NCBI GenBank assembly: GCA_039105265.1
Contig: JAPFFF010000010.1
Coordinates: 3,844,001-3,908,000 of the forward strand
DNA from: Tritrichomonas musculus
Taxonomy: Eukaryota; Parabasalia; Tritrichomonadida; Tritrichomonadidae
Length of the DNA: 64,000 nt
Direction of reading: 5' to 3'
In this document: positions 28,392 through 38,744 of the stretch, piece by piece
Layout of the letters: the number at the start of each line of letters is the position of its first letter
Numbering within the stretch: the first letter of the stretch is position 1
Translations under genes and position numbers: made by a program
Notes under the pieces: model-generated
Databases searched by the model: none
Told to the model about the DNA's origin: nothing
The model's input: the letters and a program-made list of their open reading frames with translations, nothing else

Positions 28392-28862
28392 ATTCAAATC
28401 AACTTTATATGGTGATACTAAAAAGGAAATAAAAATCAATAATGAATAGGAACTTCTATTATATTTAAAGGATTATAATTTTGTTGAGGCTCTTCCTATC
28501 ATATATATGTTTATTAGAAATAGATGCAGATTTTGTTCTTCAAGATAAATTTTAAACAATTTAATTGATAATGGTTTTCATACATAAAATATATTATGCT
28601 ATTTTTTATAGAAGCACAATTGCAGATTATATTAATCATAATAATAATAAAGTTATATCATAAATCTTCATATGAAAGTATTGTTTTTTCTAATGTAACT
28701 ATTTATAACTTTCCACCCGATATTAGAAATCAAAAAAAAAATGAAAAGGTACTATTGTAAAATCATAAAAAAATTTTCAATAAATTCAAATTTTTTTCCC
28801 TCTCAATTCAGATGACATATCGAACTTTTTGAATAAAAATAAAAAATTATAATATCAATAAT
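28392..28862. other. Intergenic, possible ankyrin-gene relic
   Basis: No intact gene. Short protein-like pieces in shifting plus-strand frames (EALPIIYMFIRNR, IYYAIFYRSTIADYINHNNN) resemble fragments of trichomonad ankyrin-type proteins, such as the gene that follows, but are too short to be sure. The sequence AACTTTTTGAATA near 28823 precedes the next gene. Confidence 0.3.
28855..28860 (+). promoter_or_regulatory. Initiator-like TCAATA before the ankyrin gene
   Basis: TCAATA lies 8 bases before the ATG at 28863, the spacing expected for a trichomonad initiator with a very short leader. Confidence 0.4.
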
Positions 28863-31800
28863 ATGTCTGCAGATTCTCCACCTCATTCAAAAGAAACCAA
28901 ACTTAAACCATGTTTTATAGATTTAACACCTGAACTATTTACATTTATTGTTAATGGGAAAGAATACAAATGCAATATATTAGGTGTTAATTATTCAAAT
29001 GTTATTCGTGAACTCCGAGAGAAAGATCCAAATTTAGATCAATATGAATATAACTTTGACAACAAAAACAACGAATTTCAAAATATTTGTAAAATATTTA
29101 ATTTTCAAAAAGTCCAAATTACAGTAAAAAACGTCAAATCCCTTCTCAAAATTTCAGAAGACCTACAAATTGAAAAGCTTTTAAATGATCTCAATGAATT
29201 CAACGAATCATTCGAATTATTAATAAACGAATCCGAAGTTGTTGATGAAATTTTTACTTGGCTTCATAAAATTGATTCACTAACCGTTGAAACCGTCAAA
29301 AATTCAATTCTTGATTCGATTTGGTGTCACACAGAAGAGAACATCATAGAGTTGACAGCAATCATTCTTCAAGTCATTCGAACGAGTCATAAAACACATC
29401 CTTTTTTGCTTGAATTATTGAAATTGCTTCAAAAATCATCAAGTGAAGAAAATGACCTCCATTTACTGATGCCTTTTATAACCAAGCATTTATTACATTC
29501 ATTTTACAAGAGTCCTCTTTATTGCTCTTTCATTTACCAATTGACGAAGATAGGCCAAATATCGATAGAAAGAATCGTTAATCAAATTTTCATTTTCGAC
29601 CAATTTTCTTCACAAAAAAATCCAGCAAACAATCTCGATAATCTTGAATTGTCAGAAATATATTATCATAGGAATGCTATGATTTGGTTTTTCCCTGAGA
29701 TTTTGGCTGTTAATCCAGCGAACATCAACAAAATTCTTGATGGACTGAACAACAAAGAATTTCGATTTCTTCAATTTTACATGAATCACATTGAAAACTT
29801 CAAAAAGATGAGGGACACTGGTGAACCAGAAGACCAAATAACACTAGCGATACTTCATGATGATGTTGACACGTTACAATCGATTATTGCTAGTAGGAAC
29901 ATCAACATTAATAATGAGAAAATTCCGATGAGTATTTTTGATTTATTTGATAGAAATATTGAGAAAAGTTACATCAATTACGCAGCCGAATGTGGTGCTG
30001 TTAAATCATTCAAATACTTGTTATTGAATTCAGCAAAGCTCGATATATTAACACTTGGATTTGCCGTTTATGGAGGCAATTCAGAAATCATTAGAATCAT
30101 TGAGCAAGACAACACTTATTTTAAAAATTACGTTGATGATTTTGATGATGACGATTATCTTCATACAAATTATTATTTTAATATTGAATGCCTTTTGAAT
30201 CCGATAATTTCATCAATAATGACTCATAGTTATGATCTTTTTACTTGGATACTTGAGAAGAAATCAAAGAAAATTAATATCAAATCGTTGTTGAGTTTTT
30301 CTGCTCAGAATGGAAACATAAATGCAATTATTCAATTGAATGATAAAGAACTCATTTCTTTCAATAATTTAACAAATATTTCAAGTATGCTTTCAATGGC
30401 AGCTGATTCTGGCTTTTATAGATTTATTCAAATGTTGTTGAATATGAATATTCGTGAAGATGTTATTTCAAAAAATATAAAATCAATTGAATCTTCTTTC
30501 GTCGATTTTGGAAATTTGTCAATTTTTAAAATATTTTTTAATTCAAAAGAAATTCAAGCAGATTTCAATAAATTATTAGAAATAGCTATTCAAAAAGAAT
30601 ACTTAAATATTGTTCAATACATCATTGAAGAGTTGTATAAACCAAATGAAAAGAAATTCATTTTGAGCATGTTTGAAAATGCTTCTTCTTTGAGTAATTC
30701 TTCAATTTTTGAGTTCTTAATAAGTCAATACGGTTTTGATGAATTGAAAGATAAATTCAATTTTGATTTGTTTGATTTTCAGTCACTTTTAGATAGTAAT
30801 TGTTCATCTGATAATTTTGAAAATGTGAAAAAATTCACTGATTTCATTCTTGAAAAATATCCGAACACTGACTTTTCTATTCAATTGATAAATGCAAGCA
30901 AATTTGGTCGTGAAAACATTGGTCAATATTTCATTGATAAGAAAGTTTTACTAGATTCAACTAAAATATTACAAAATTCACAATATTTGATGTATAGAAC
31001 TGTCAAATTCATTCAAAATTTGATAGATTCAATTGATCCTCAATTCAAAGATGTTTTATCGAAAACTTTCTTACATAAAGCTTTTGTTAACGGAAATATA
31101 GATCTTATTAATCTTTTATTAAATGAGAATACAATAACTCACAATTCTTTACTTTATGCAATACATATTGGTGATATTGAAATCATCAATAAAATTCTTC
31201 AAATTAATTGCAAACCTTCTTTTATTAATCAAATTTCTGTGTTTGGAACAGCATTAACTATTGCTGCACATGAAAATCATATTCATATAGTTAAACGTCT
31301 TCTTGAAATAGATCAAATCGACGTGAATAACTTTGAAATGAAAAATGGAAATACTCCATTAATCATTGCTGTTGAAAATAAGAATTATGAGATGGCAAAA
31401 CTTTTTATTGATCATCCAAAAACCAACATTAACTTCAAAAACATTCAATTTCAAACAGCATTAACAATTGCTGCTGCCAATAAAGACGAGAGAATTATTT
31501 CTCTTTTAATAAATAATGAAAAATTTAATGCAAATGAAAGTGAAATCAATTTTGCATTTTTCATTTCTGATGAAAAAATAGCAAAACAACTGATTTCTGT
31601 TGAAGGACTTGATGTTAATTATTGTGAAGAAGTAAATTTATATGAGACAACATTAATACGTGCATTCAATTTAAAGTTTTATGACAAAGTAAAAATGATC
31701 ATTGAGCATCCTTCTTATGATCCAATTAAGTCACGTTCTAATGAACAAATAATGAATACAATTAAACAAGTTGATGCCAATAAAAATATTGATAATGTTA

Positions 31801-32714
31801 AATTTTCTGTTAATCCAAGCTTGACTGAACCAGGCATTATTTGTCGATTAAAACAAATGGAAAAAAATCCATTTGATCGACTTTTCATTGCTTCACAATC
31901 ATCAGCTGATATTTACAACTTATTAAATCCAAATATCGCTGATAATTTTTGTCTATCATACAATTACGGATCCTTCATTGATATTGAACTTAAAGATCAA
32001 GTTTCAATCAATGGAATTCAAATCATTTACATTGGTGAAGATTTTTTAAGTTTTTTTGATTTCTTGGCTGATGGAAATGAAATTGTTCCAACGAAAGAAG
32101 AATTCTTCATTAAACCGAATGGATTAAGAATTCATTTTGATTCAATTCTATGCAAGAAAGTGACAATTAGATATAAAAATATATGGCATCATTTAGAAAA
32201 CGATAATGTTGTATTGAATAGCATTGAATTGCTTTCCAAAAATGCCAAGTTTTCAAAAGGTGTTTTTGCCACCCTTATTGAAAATAACGAATTTCATGAT
32301 CCTCATAAAATTCCAGTTTTAATCACTTCTAATAATTTCGATTTGGCTACTTTCTTCTTACTTGATCCTCCTCATTATGTTTCCACTTTTATCGGTGGAA
32401 ATCCTTGGTTTCTCGTTGAATTTACTCAGGGATCAGTGATTCTTAACGGTTTTAGATTGAAGCAAACAAATCCTAGAATGAAAGGATTCAAAATTGTTTG
32501 CAATAATGACATAAAAGATCCAATTCCGAACTGGCTCACTTTAATTGATATCAGTGAAAAAACAGTCGGAGAGCATCAAGAATTGGATATTTATTTGTTT
32601 GATAAGCCAAGTCCTCCTGTAAAGTATGTTTCTTTCATTCAAACAGAAGCAAATTGGTCTTATGTAATACAATTGAATTTTGCTCATATTGACTTTTTTG
32701 GAAGTTATTTATGA
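28863..32714 (+). CDS. Large ankyrin-repeat protein with BTB-like start and discoidin-like end
   Basis: 1283 residues. Residues about 15-130 (FIDLTPELFTFIVNGKEYKC, with ISEDLQIEKL) resemble the BTB-like heads seen on trichomonad ankyrin proteins. A helical region follows, then divergent ankyrin repeats of the DUF3447 kind from about 330. Clear repeats lie near 795-895 (FGTALTIAAHENHIHIVKRL, NGNTPLIIAVENKNYEMAKL, QTALTIAAANKDERIISLLI). The last about 290 residues hold two beta-rich segments (from about 1003 and about 1148) with discoidin/F5-8C-like features, such as GSFIDIELKDQVSINGIQI and GNPWFLVEFTQGSVILNGFR. It has no signal peptide or membrane span, so it is probably cytosolic and binds proteins. 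The family is greatly expanded in Tritrichomonas and Trichomonas; the specific role is unknown. The frame is whole. Confidence 0.85.
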   Translation: MSADSPPHSKETKLKPCFIDLTPELFTFIVNGKEYKCNILGVNYSNVIRELREKDPNLDQYEYNFDNKNNEFQNICKIFNFQKVQITVKNVKSLLKISEDLQIEKLLNDLNEFNESFELLINESEVVDEIFTWLHKIDSLTVETVKNSILDSIWCHTEENIIELTAIILQVIRTSHKTHPFLLELLKLLQKSSSEENDLHLLMPFITKHLLHSFYKSPLYCSFIYQLTKIGQISIERIVNQIFIFDQFSSQKNPANNLDNLELSEIYYHRNAMIWFFPEILAVNPANINKILDGLNNKEFRFLQFYMNHIENFKKMRDTGEPEDQITLAILHDDVDTLQSIIASRNININNEKIPMSIFDLFDRNIEKSYINYAAECGAVKSFKYLLLNSAKLDILTLGFAVYGGNSEIIRIIEQDNTYFKNYVDDFDDDDYLHTNYYFNIECLLNPIISSIMTHSYDLFTWILEKKSKKINIKSLLSFSAQNGNINAIIQLNDKELISFNNLTNISSMLSMAADSGFYRFIQMLLNMNIREDVISKNIKSIESSFVDFGNLSIFKIFFNSKEIQADFNKLLEIAIQKEYLNIVQYIIEELYKPNEKKFILSMFENASSLSNSSIFEFLISQYGFDELKDKFNFDLFDFQSLLDSNCSSDNFENVKKFTDFILEKYPNTDFSIQLINASKFGRENIGQYFIDKKVLLDSTKILQNSQYLMYRTVKFIQNLIDSIDPQFKDVLSKTFLHKAFVNGNIDLINLLLNENTITHNSLLYAIHIGDIEIINKILQINCKPSFINQISVFGTALTIAAHENHIHIVKRLLEIDQIDVNNFEMKNGNTPLIIAVENKNYEMAKLFIDHPKTNINFKNIQFQTALTIAAANKDERIISLLINNEKFNANESEINFAFFISDEKIAKQLISVEGLDVNYCEEVNLYETTLIRAFNLKFYDKVKMIIEHPSYDPIKSRSNEQIMNTIKQVDANKNIDNVKFSVNPSLTEPGIICRLKQMEKNPFDRLFIASQSSADIYNLLNPNIADNFCLSYNYGSFIDIELKDQVSINGIQIIYIGEDFLSFFDFLADGNEIVPTKEEFFIKPNGLRIHFDSILCKKVTIRYKNIWHHLENDNVVLNSIELLSKNAKFSKGVFATLIENNEFHDPHKIPVLITSNNFDLATFFLLDPPHYVSTFIGGNPWFLVEFTQGSVILNGFRLKQTNPRMKGFKIVCNNDIKDPIPNWLTLIDISEKTVGEHQELDIYLFDKPSPPVKYVSFIQTEANWSYVIQLNFAHIDFFGSYL

Positions 32715-32936
32715 GAATTTTATTATTTAAAAAATATGATTTATAGTTTATCTTTATGTTTTGAAATAAAAAATATTCTGCTGCTTGAGTAAATTAGTCA
32801 CTTTCCTTTCAATCGTCAACAATACGATGCTTTCATTTTGTATTTACAGAATCTTTATGTATAACTTCTTAATCAATGAACAATTTTACATTTTTATTTT
32901 TTCCCTTCATAATAATAAGAAAAAAGACCAAAAAAA

Positions 32937-33018
32937 TGGTTACCATGGGATTCGAACCCACGCCTCTAACGAGATCAGAAACTCAGTCTGACGCCTTAGT
33001 CCACTCGGCCAAGCAACC
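32937..33018 (-). tRNA. tRNA-Leu, anticodon reads GAG
   Basis: The minus strand gives a type II tRNA. The acceptor is GGTTGCT/GGTAACC with two wobble pairs. The D arm is TGGCCGAGTGG...AAGGC. The anticodon stem TCAGA/TCTGA holds the loop CTGAGTT. A long variable arm (TCTCGTTAGAG) and a T arm GTGGG-TTCGAAT-CCCAT follow, with discriminator A. The D and variable arms match tRNA-Leu rather than tRNA-Ser. By position the anticodon is GAG, but the base after it is T rather than the usual purine, so the identity of the decoding triplet is slightly uncertain. Lies 220 bases after the ankyrin gene, on the opposite strand. Confidence 0.82.
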
Positions 33019-33303
33019 TTCCTGATGTATATCATTATATAAAAAATAAATTCTTATTTCTTTAAATGAACTATCATCAATCTTTTTAATTTCAATTTAT
33101 TATTTTTTTCTCAAAAACTTCAATTATATAAATTCAAGATAAGTAAAAATATATTTTTTCAATAAAAATTTGGATAATATTTCGTTTATATAAAATATAC
33201 ACATTTTTTTTTTTAAATTCGCATTATTAATTATTAAAAGGTAACTTACTTTTTGTACAATAGAATATGTAAATTTGTTTTTTTTTTTCAGGTTTTAAAA
33301 CAA

Positions 33304-34953
33304 TTAATTCTTTGTGCCTTTTGGTGTAACAATTGGTCTGACAATTTTTCTCATTTTTTGTCTTCCTAATGTAGACATTTCTAATAAGCCACTGAATTCT
33401 TTTACTACACTATGAAGTTTACTTTCTTCTTCATCTTTTATATCTTGTAAAGTATTGCATTTATCTTCATCTTTTGTATCAACTATGATTGCTTCTTCGG
33501 AATCTTTAATATCTTGCAAAGTATTGTATGGTGTGATGATATTGTATTTTTCTTCATCTTTTGCGTCATCCATGTTAAATTCTTCATCATCTTTAATATT
33601 TTGTAAGGTTCCATATGGAGTGATGATATTATATTTTTCTTCTTCCCTTGCATCATCCATATTGTATTCTTCATTATCTTTGATATTTTGTAAAGTGCCA
33701 TGTGGTGTAATAATATTATATCTTTCTTCTTCTCTTGCATCATCCATATCGTATTCTTCACCATCTTTGATATCTTGTAAAGTGTTATGTGGTGTGATAA
33801 TATTATATATTTCTTCTTCTCTGGCATCATCCATATTAAATTCTTCATCATCTTTAATATCTTGTAAAGTTCCGTAAGGTGTGATAATATTATATATTTC
33901 TTCTTCTCTTGCTTCATCCATTTCATATTCTTCGCCTTCTTTTCTGCCTTCAATTCCGTCGATCGGTCCTGAAAGGAAATAATTTAGGTTGATTTTGCTT
34001 GAAAATCCTCTCTTGCATCGTGGACTTCTTGGGCTTCGATTGTCTCCTGGAAGATGTGGCTCGTATAGAATTGGATGGTCAAAAACAACAAATTTACGAA
34101 TTCCACTTCGAGTTAGGTAAAACAAATCTGCAATAAAAAGTGTAAAAAGATGTTCATCTGTTGGAAATCTTTCAATTACGAATGCTTTATATTCATCTAA
34201 AACACTTTTTGCAAGTTTGATATTATATTCAATATCATCTTCATCATCACCATTCATAATTACATCTTTATCAATTTTTTCTGGAAATGATCTTGATAAG
34301 CATGCAGCAATCTTTGAAAATTTCGATGCATCCATTTGAATTGTATATAATTTATCATTTAAATCAATATCATCACTTTTTTCATAATTGATTGGATCAG
34401 CTTCATCTGAAAAATCTGCAATACAATGAAATTTGGAGAGCCAAAGAGAAATTGCATCTTCAAGATGAAATATTTTCTTATCGCTTCTTAAAGTATAGAA
34501 AGATCGTGGAAGACGATTAAGATCAGATTTTAACAAATTGATATTTAATGATCTATCAACAACTGCGAATTCGATTGATTTGCATAAATTTAAATGATGT
34601 GTTAAAACTCCATTTTCTAAACCACACTTGTCACATGGCTTTTGAGGAATATATCCTTCATCCTTGAGTCTATTTAATATCATTTCAAAATTAAATAGAA
34701 TTTGTGAATTTTTTTCTTTATTTGGAACAACTGCTGAAACAACAATACCATACAATTTTGCATCTAAAAGTTTTTCAATTGTTATGGGGAAGGCTGGTCT
34801 TGAAAATTGTGAAAGGAAATTTAAAATATTATTGTTTTTGAGGAATGACAAAGAAAGAAGAGGAAGCTCATTGTCTGGATTCTTTGCACAAATAATACGA
34901 TCTGCCATAGTTCCTATCCAACGGAAGTGATCTTCTGCACATTGATTCATCAT
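33304..34953 (-). CDS. CH-like protein with acidic 29-residue repeats
   Basis: 549 residues. Two adjacent ATGs open the frame (MMNQCAEDHFRWIG), and TCATTT lies 9 bases before the first, fitting an initiator. The N-terminal about 340 residues are globular, with CDKCGLENG and a helical stretch LEDAISLWLSKFHC. The latter loosely recalls calponin-homology-like domains of microtubule-end proteins; this is weak. Residues about 345-490 are five copies of a 29-residue acidic unit (NMDDAREEEIYNIITPYGTL then QDIKDDEEF), followed by a short basic tail (RQKMRKIVRPIVTPKGTKN). No membrane span. The acidic repeat array may be a binding tail. Function not known. Confidence 0.75.
   Translation of the reverse strand: MMNQCAEDHFRWIGTMADRIICAKNPDNELPLLSLSFLKNNNILNFLSQFSRPAFPITIEKLLDAKLYGIVVSAVVPNKEKNSQILFNFEMILNRLKDEGYIPQKPCDKCGLENGVLTHHLNLCKSIEFAVVDRSLNINLLKSDLNRLPRSFYTLRSDKKIFHLEDAISLWLSKFHCIADFSDEADPINYEKSDDIDLNDKLYTIQMDASKFSKIAACLSRSFPEKIDKDVIMNGDDEDDIEYNIKLAKSVLDEYKAFVIERFPTDEHLFTLFIADLFYLTRSGIRKFVVFDHPILYEPHLPGDNRSPRSPRCKRGFSSKINLNYFLSGPIDGIEGRKEGEEYEMDEAREEEIYNIITPYGTLQDIKDDEEFNMDDAREEEIYNIITPHNTLQDIKDGEEYDMDDAREEERYNIITPHGTLQNIKDNEEYNMDDAREEEKYNIITPYGTLQNIKDDEEFNMDDAKDEEKYNIITPYNTLQDIKDSEEAIIVDTKDEDKCNTLQDIKDEEESKLHSVVKEFSGLLEMSTLGRQKMRKIVRPIVTPKGTKN
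33486..33930 (-). repeat. 87-base coding tandem repeat, five units
   Basis: Five units of 87 bases encode the 29-residue acidic repeat of the CH-like protein. Units differ at a few codons (PYGTLQDIKDDEEF, PHNTLQDIKDGEEY, PHGTLQNIKDNEEY), so the array is older than the Sel1-gene minisatellite. Confidence 0.85.
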
Positions 34954-36069
34954 AAAAAATGATGCAAGTTGAATTTCATTTTATTAATTATTGTATAAAA
35001 AATAAGAAATTCAAAAAGTTTTCAAATAAAGAAAAAATTGATATATAATTCTATTATTATTTGTAAACTAAATAAAAGGCTCACAAAACTAATTGAATTT
35101 CCAAAAATACTTTGAATTTATTGAATAAAATATTTTATTGAAATAAAATTTATTCAATTCATTTCAATTTTATAAAGAGTATTTTTTATTTTTATGAAAT
35201 TCAAATAATAGCTATATTATATCAATTTTGCAACATAAATAGGTAGAATTTGAAGTTTTTTTTGATTTTAATCATACTTTTTATCAATATCATTAATACA
35301 ATAAAATAAGTTTGAATTTGAAAATCTTGTTTTTAAAGAAAACCATTTTTTCCCCATAACAATAAAAAATTATTTGATTTGTAACAAATAAATATAGGTT
35401 TTTATAAATATATATATATAAAATTTTGTATATTTTTGAAATTTTATATATATTTCTATCAAAGTTCATTATTTATCATTTTTTATACTTAGATTTTGTG
35501 TTTTATAAATATTTAACTTCTTTAAGAAATTTTCATTCATGAATTCACTAGTTTTTTCAAATAACATCATCTTTTTGAATACTTATATAAATATAGATAT
35601 ATTTCAATCACTATTTTGAATATTTTATGTTTTAATAATTCTTATATTTTCATTTTAATATGAAAACATGTATTGTCAGATTAATCAATAATGAACTCGG
35701 ATAGAACTTAACAAAAATCATCTTTACTGATCTTATTAGAAAGCATTTTAACAAACAAATAAAATATAATAAAATATGTTTTTATTATTTTGTAAAAAAA
35801 AAATGTAAAATCCAAAATCTTCATTATTATCTTCATTGAAAACTTGATGGTATTCTTCTGAAAAAATCATTCAATTTTTAAATAAAATATAAAAAATAAA
35901 ATTGCAAATACAACAAAATTATCAATAAAACAAACAAGTCTCTAATGAATATCTTTTTGATGATGAAAAAACTATTTTATTTTTTTTTTGAATGAATTTT
36001 TTTTTCTTAAAGTCAAATTGAATGGGATAAGCTTATTGGTTTTCAATCATTTTTAATTATTTTGATTTA
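34954..36069. other. Intergenic between divergent genes, no gene seen
   Basis: About 1.1 kb of AT-rich DNA between the CH-like gene and the acidic protein gene, which diverge, so promoters of both lie here. TCATTT at 36047 is a candidate initiator for the plus-strand gene. Several CTTTTTGAAT-type strings occur, near 35015 (inverted) and 35570. No tRNA or repeat pair was recognised. Confidence 0.5.
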
Positions 36070-36768
36070 ATGAATGACATCAATGCATTTATTTCTCAAT
36101 TACAGTTTATTGTTTCTCAAAATTATCAACTCAGAAGACCTTCATATCTAAACAATGAAGATAAAAATAATAATTCAAGTCCAACTAAACATTTTCAAAG
36201 AAAAAGATTTGAAAATGCTTTCAAAATGATAGTTCAAACGCAAATGATGATGAATCCAGTGTGGATTAATTCTGTAAGCAATCCTGCAGGAATCCAAATG
36301 AGTGTTGATCAACTTGAATCCAATCCAATGATTCTAACAATGGCTGGCATCCAACCAAATGAAACAAATGATTTTATCCATTTTTACAAAGAAAAATTGA
36401 CTGAAAATATGCTTCAAAATCAGAAAAAAAGAAACGAACTTATAACCAAACAAGGGGCCAACAAAAAGCCATTTAATAAAGATGCTGCTAAAATAGGAAA
36501 CTTTTTAATAAACGACGCATTGCAAGCTGCAGGAATGGCTGTGTATCAACAAGATGATCAACAAAGCATCTTCATGTTTCCTTTTGATGAATCAAATCAA
36601 TTTGATGATAATGAACAACCAAATGATGATGATGACGATGATCAATCAAATACACATAATGAAGAAGAAGATCAAAATGAAATATTAAATCACATGAAAA
36701 AGCAATTCTTTAAGAATTTAGCAAACCAACATAAAGCACATGAAAATATGACAAATCATGAGCATTAA
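36070..36768 (+). CDS. Acidic-tailed protein, function unknown
   Basis: 232 residues. The N-terminal half is Asn/Gln/Met rich with helical segments (NAFKMIVQTQMMMNPVWINS). Around residues 175-205 is a strongly acidic low-complexity run (PNDDDDDDQSNTHNEEEDQN). The C-terminus is His/Asn rich. No family is recognised, and it has no signal peptide or membrane span. The downstream Cys/His-rich frame starts 80 bases later in a different frame whose opening touches the end of this gene, so the two could be parts of one gene separated by a frame change. Start supported by TCATTT 23 bases upstream. Confidence 0.65.
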   Translation: MNDINAFISQLQFIVSQNYQLRRPSYLNNEDKNNNSSPTKHFQRKRFENAFKMIVQTQMMMNPVWINSVSNPAGIQMSVDQLESNPMILTMAGIQPNETNDFIHFYKEKLTENMLQNQKKRNELITKQGANKKPFNKDAAKIGNFLINDALQAAGMAVYQQDDQQSIFMFPFDESNQFDDNEQPNDDDDDDQSNTHNEEEDQNEILNHMKKQFFKNLANQHKAHENMTNHEH

Positions 36769-36848
36769 TAAGACATTACCCAAATCCACCCAAGAATATT
36801 TACAAAGGAGAAAATGCAAGTGAAAACAATGAGAATTCAGTAAATACT

Positions 36849-37130
36849 ATGCATGATTGTTGCTATCATTCTAATCCAATGCCAAGAAATGAACCTTTGC
36901 ATTCCAGCCACTACAATTGCATACAACAGAATCACAACGGTGTTTGCAAATGCTGCGTCGAAAATTGCATAAACCATAGTTTGCCAGGTTGCAATTACTG
37001 CTTAATCCATAAATGCACTGTTCATGGGTGTGATTGCCAAAAAGAACCATTATCTTTATATTGTTCTAATCACCAATACTTACTAGGCAGCAATCCACAA
37101 AGCCGTCGTTTTCATTCACCAAATTATTAA
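36849..37130 (+). CDS. Small Cys/His-rich protein, probable zinc binder
   Basis: 93 residues with sixteen or so Cys and about ten His in spaced pairs (GVCKCCVENCINHSLPGCNY, then IHKCTVHGCDCQKE). The pattern looks like a metal-binding, zinc-knuckle or treble-clef-type fold, although no named family fits. The frame is open upstream of the ATG back to about 36760 and the extra codons look protein-like, so it may be the C-terminal part of the preceding gene. A 28-base T run follows at 37173-37200. Confidence 0.55.
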   Translation: MHDCCYHSNPMPRNEPLHSSHYNCIQQNHNGVCKCCVENCINHSLPGCNYCLIHKCTVHGCDCQKEPLSLYCSNHQYLLGSNPQSRRFHSPNY

Positions 37131-37169
37131 TTGTTTGTGAAGCCATAAACTAATTTTTATTATAAACTG

Positions 37170-37200
<31 letters not shown>

Positions 37201-37359
37201 GAAGTAATAACTATAAATATATTAAGATTTTTTGAGATTTTTATATTCACTTCAATTAATAAACTATTCAAAAATATGAAAAACCAACTATGCCCTTAAA
37301 TGTGAATAACTTTCTGTTTGACCATGAAGTGAATAGTTTATTAATATATTAAGATTTTT
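37131..37359. other. Short intergenic stretch with T run and inverted pair
   Basis: Contains a 28-base T run (37173-37200). The string AATAAACTATTCA near 37258 is inverted near 37331, and ATATATTAAGATTTTTT occurs directly twice (about 37216 and 37343). These may be traces of a small inverted-repeat element that cut the 5' end of the kinase pseudogene. Confidence 0.4.
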
Positions 37360-38705
37360 TTACTTGCTGAATATGAAATTTATGAGCAAAAAGAGTTTTT
37401 TAGATCAATTAATTTCTTAACTCAATGTGAACATCCAGCAATTACTCAATTAAGAGGATTTGCATTTAATAATCATAATGAGGATGATCCTTCCTTGGTT
37501 ACACTCACAGATTATCCACCGAATGGTTTTTTAACTGATTTTATGGAAAAAGTAAAAAAAGGTCTATTTCCAAAATTTGATAATACTTCCAAATCAAAAT
37601 TTTTATTTGGTGCCACGTTTGTTGGCTACTTATTACATTCAAGAGGCATTGTACATCGTTTTTTAGCGCCACCTTCTTTTGGTGTTACCGAAAATTATGA
37701 ACCAATTCTAATGACGTTGTCATTCTTAAAACGCAACAAAATCCTTTTTCTGGCAATTGGACAGCCCCAGAAGTTGACGACCCCGATACCATCAACGAAA
37801 TTGAATTCAACGACAGAACATACGTTTTTTCACTTGGCTCAATAGCATATTATTTGTTTACCGGAAAAGTGCCATTTTCAAAGAACATGTTTGCAAAAAA
37901 GAAGTCCGGCAGATCAGATACCATCCGATATGCCAGAGAGCATATCTGATTTCATCATGAAGTGCTGGGAGCTTGATCCAAAAGAGAGGCCATCGATGAT
38001 TGAAATTTTGAATGACTTCAGAAATCACCACTTTTTGTTTCCCAATACAAATTTGAATGAGTTTGATGAATATGTTGAAAGAATTTTTTCTGTTAAAGTT
38101 ACTTCACAATTTGTTAAAAGGGCACTGAAAAATGAGAAATTCTCAAATTCTGTCAAAACTCTCTACAATTCAATTTCAATTGCCCACAATTTGAATTTCA
38201 ATAACGACTTTTTGAGAACTCTATACACAATTCGTGAACAAACTGAAAGTTACTCGCCTTTGATTCTAAACATAACTCGTCCTGGCTGCGATTATAAGAG
38301 ATTCTGCGCGGCAATCAGAAAATTGAAATAAACGGCAAAATTTTGATTGACAGACCATTCATAACTTTGGAGCAACTGCTTGTGAAGACCGGCGACAATC
38401 TCACCATCTACAATTCATTCCGCAAAGGTCCGAACACGCTGGATCTGAACATCCAGCACGTCGGCAATGCTTCTATTGAATATTTGAAGGACGACAAAAT
38501 TAAGACACTGAAAAGTGACATTAGCTTTTTGACAAGGATTCCTTTTGATACTTTGAAGTTGACATTTAATGGAGTTGAATTGACTGACGACAACCTGAGT
38601 TTGGAAGAGTGCGGGATAAATGAAGGGGATTTGATCGATGTTGAGACATCTTTTCAAAACGAGTCTTTCAACGTCACTCTCACATTCAGTGACGAAAGTG
38701 ATTAA
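37360..38705 (+). pseudogene. Broken TKL-type kinase with ubiquitin-like tail
   Basis: Kinase-like coding sense runs through three frames. The first (to about 37713) has SINFLTQCEHPAITQLRGFA and a catalytic-loop position reading GIVHRFLAPPSF. It then shifts to NPFSGNWTAPEVDD and FSLGSIAYYLFTGKVPF. From about 37891 it continues with FIMKCWELDPKERPSMIEIL, typical of the end of TKL kinases. After another change near 38315, a ubiquitin-like domain follows (TLKLTFNGVELTDDNLSLEE then CGINEGDLIDV). At least three frame changes and absence of the Gly loop and ATP-binding Lys make it a pseudogene. Ubiquitin-like tails on kinases are a trichomonad habit. A close relative probably exists intact elsewhere. 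Confidence 0.8.
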
Positions 38706-38744
38706 ATTGAATTATTAGTCACACCGATTACAAAAATAATTACT

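Noticed and set aside
32785-32991. 68-codon plus frame ending in HGIRTHASNEIRNSV
   Set aside because: The end is a translation of the antisense of the tRNA-Leu gene, a known annotation artefact.
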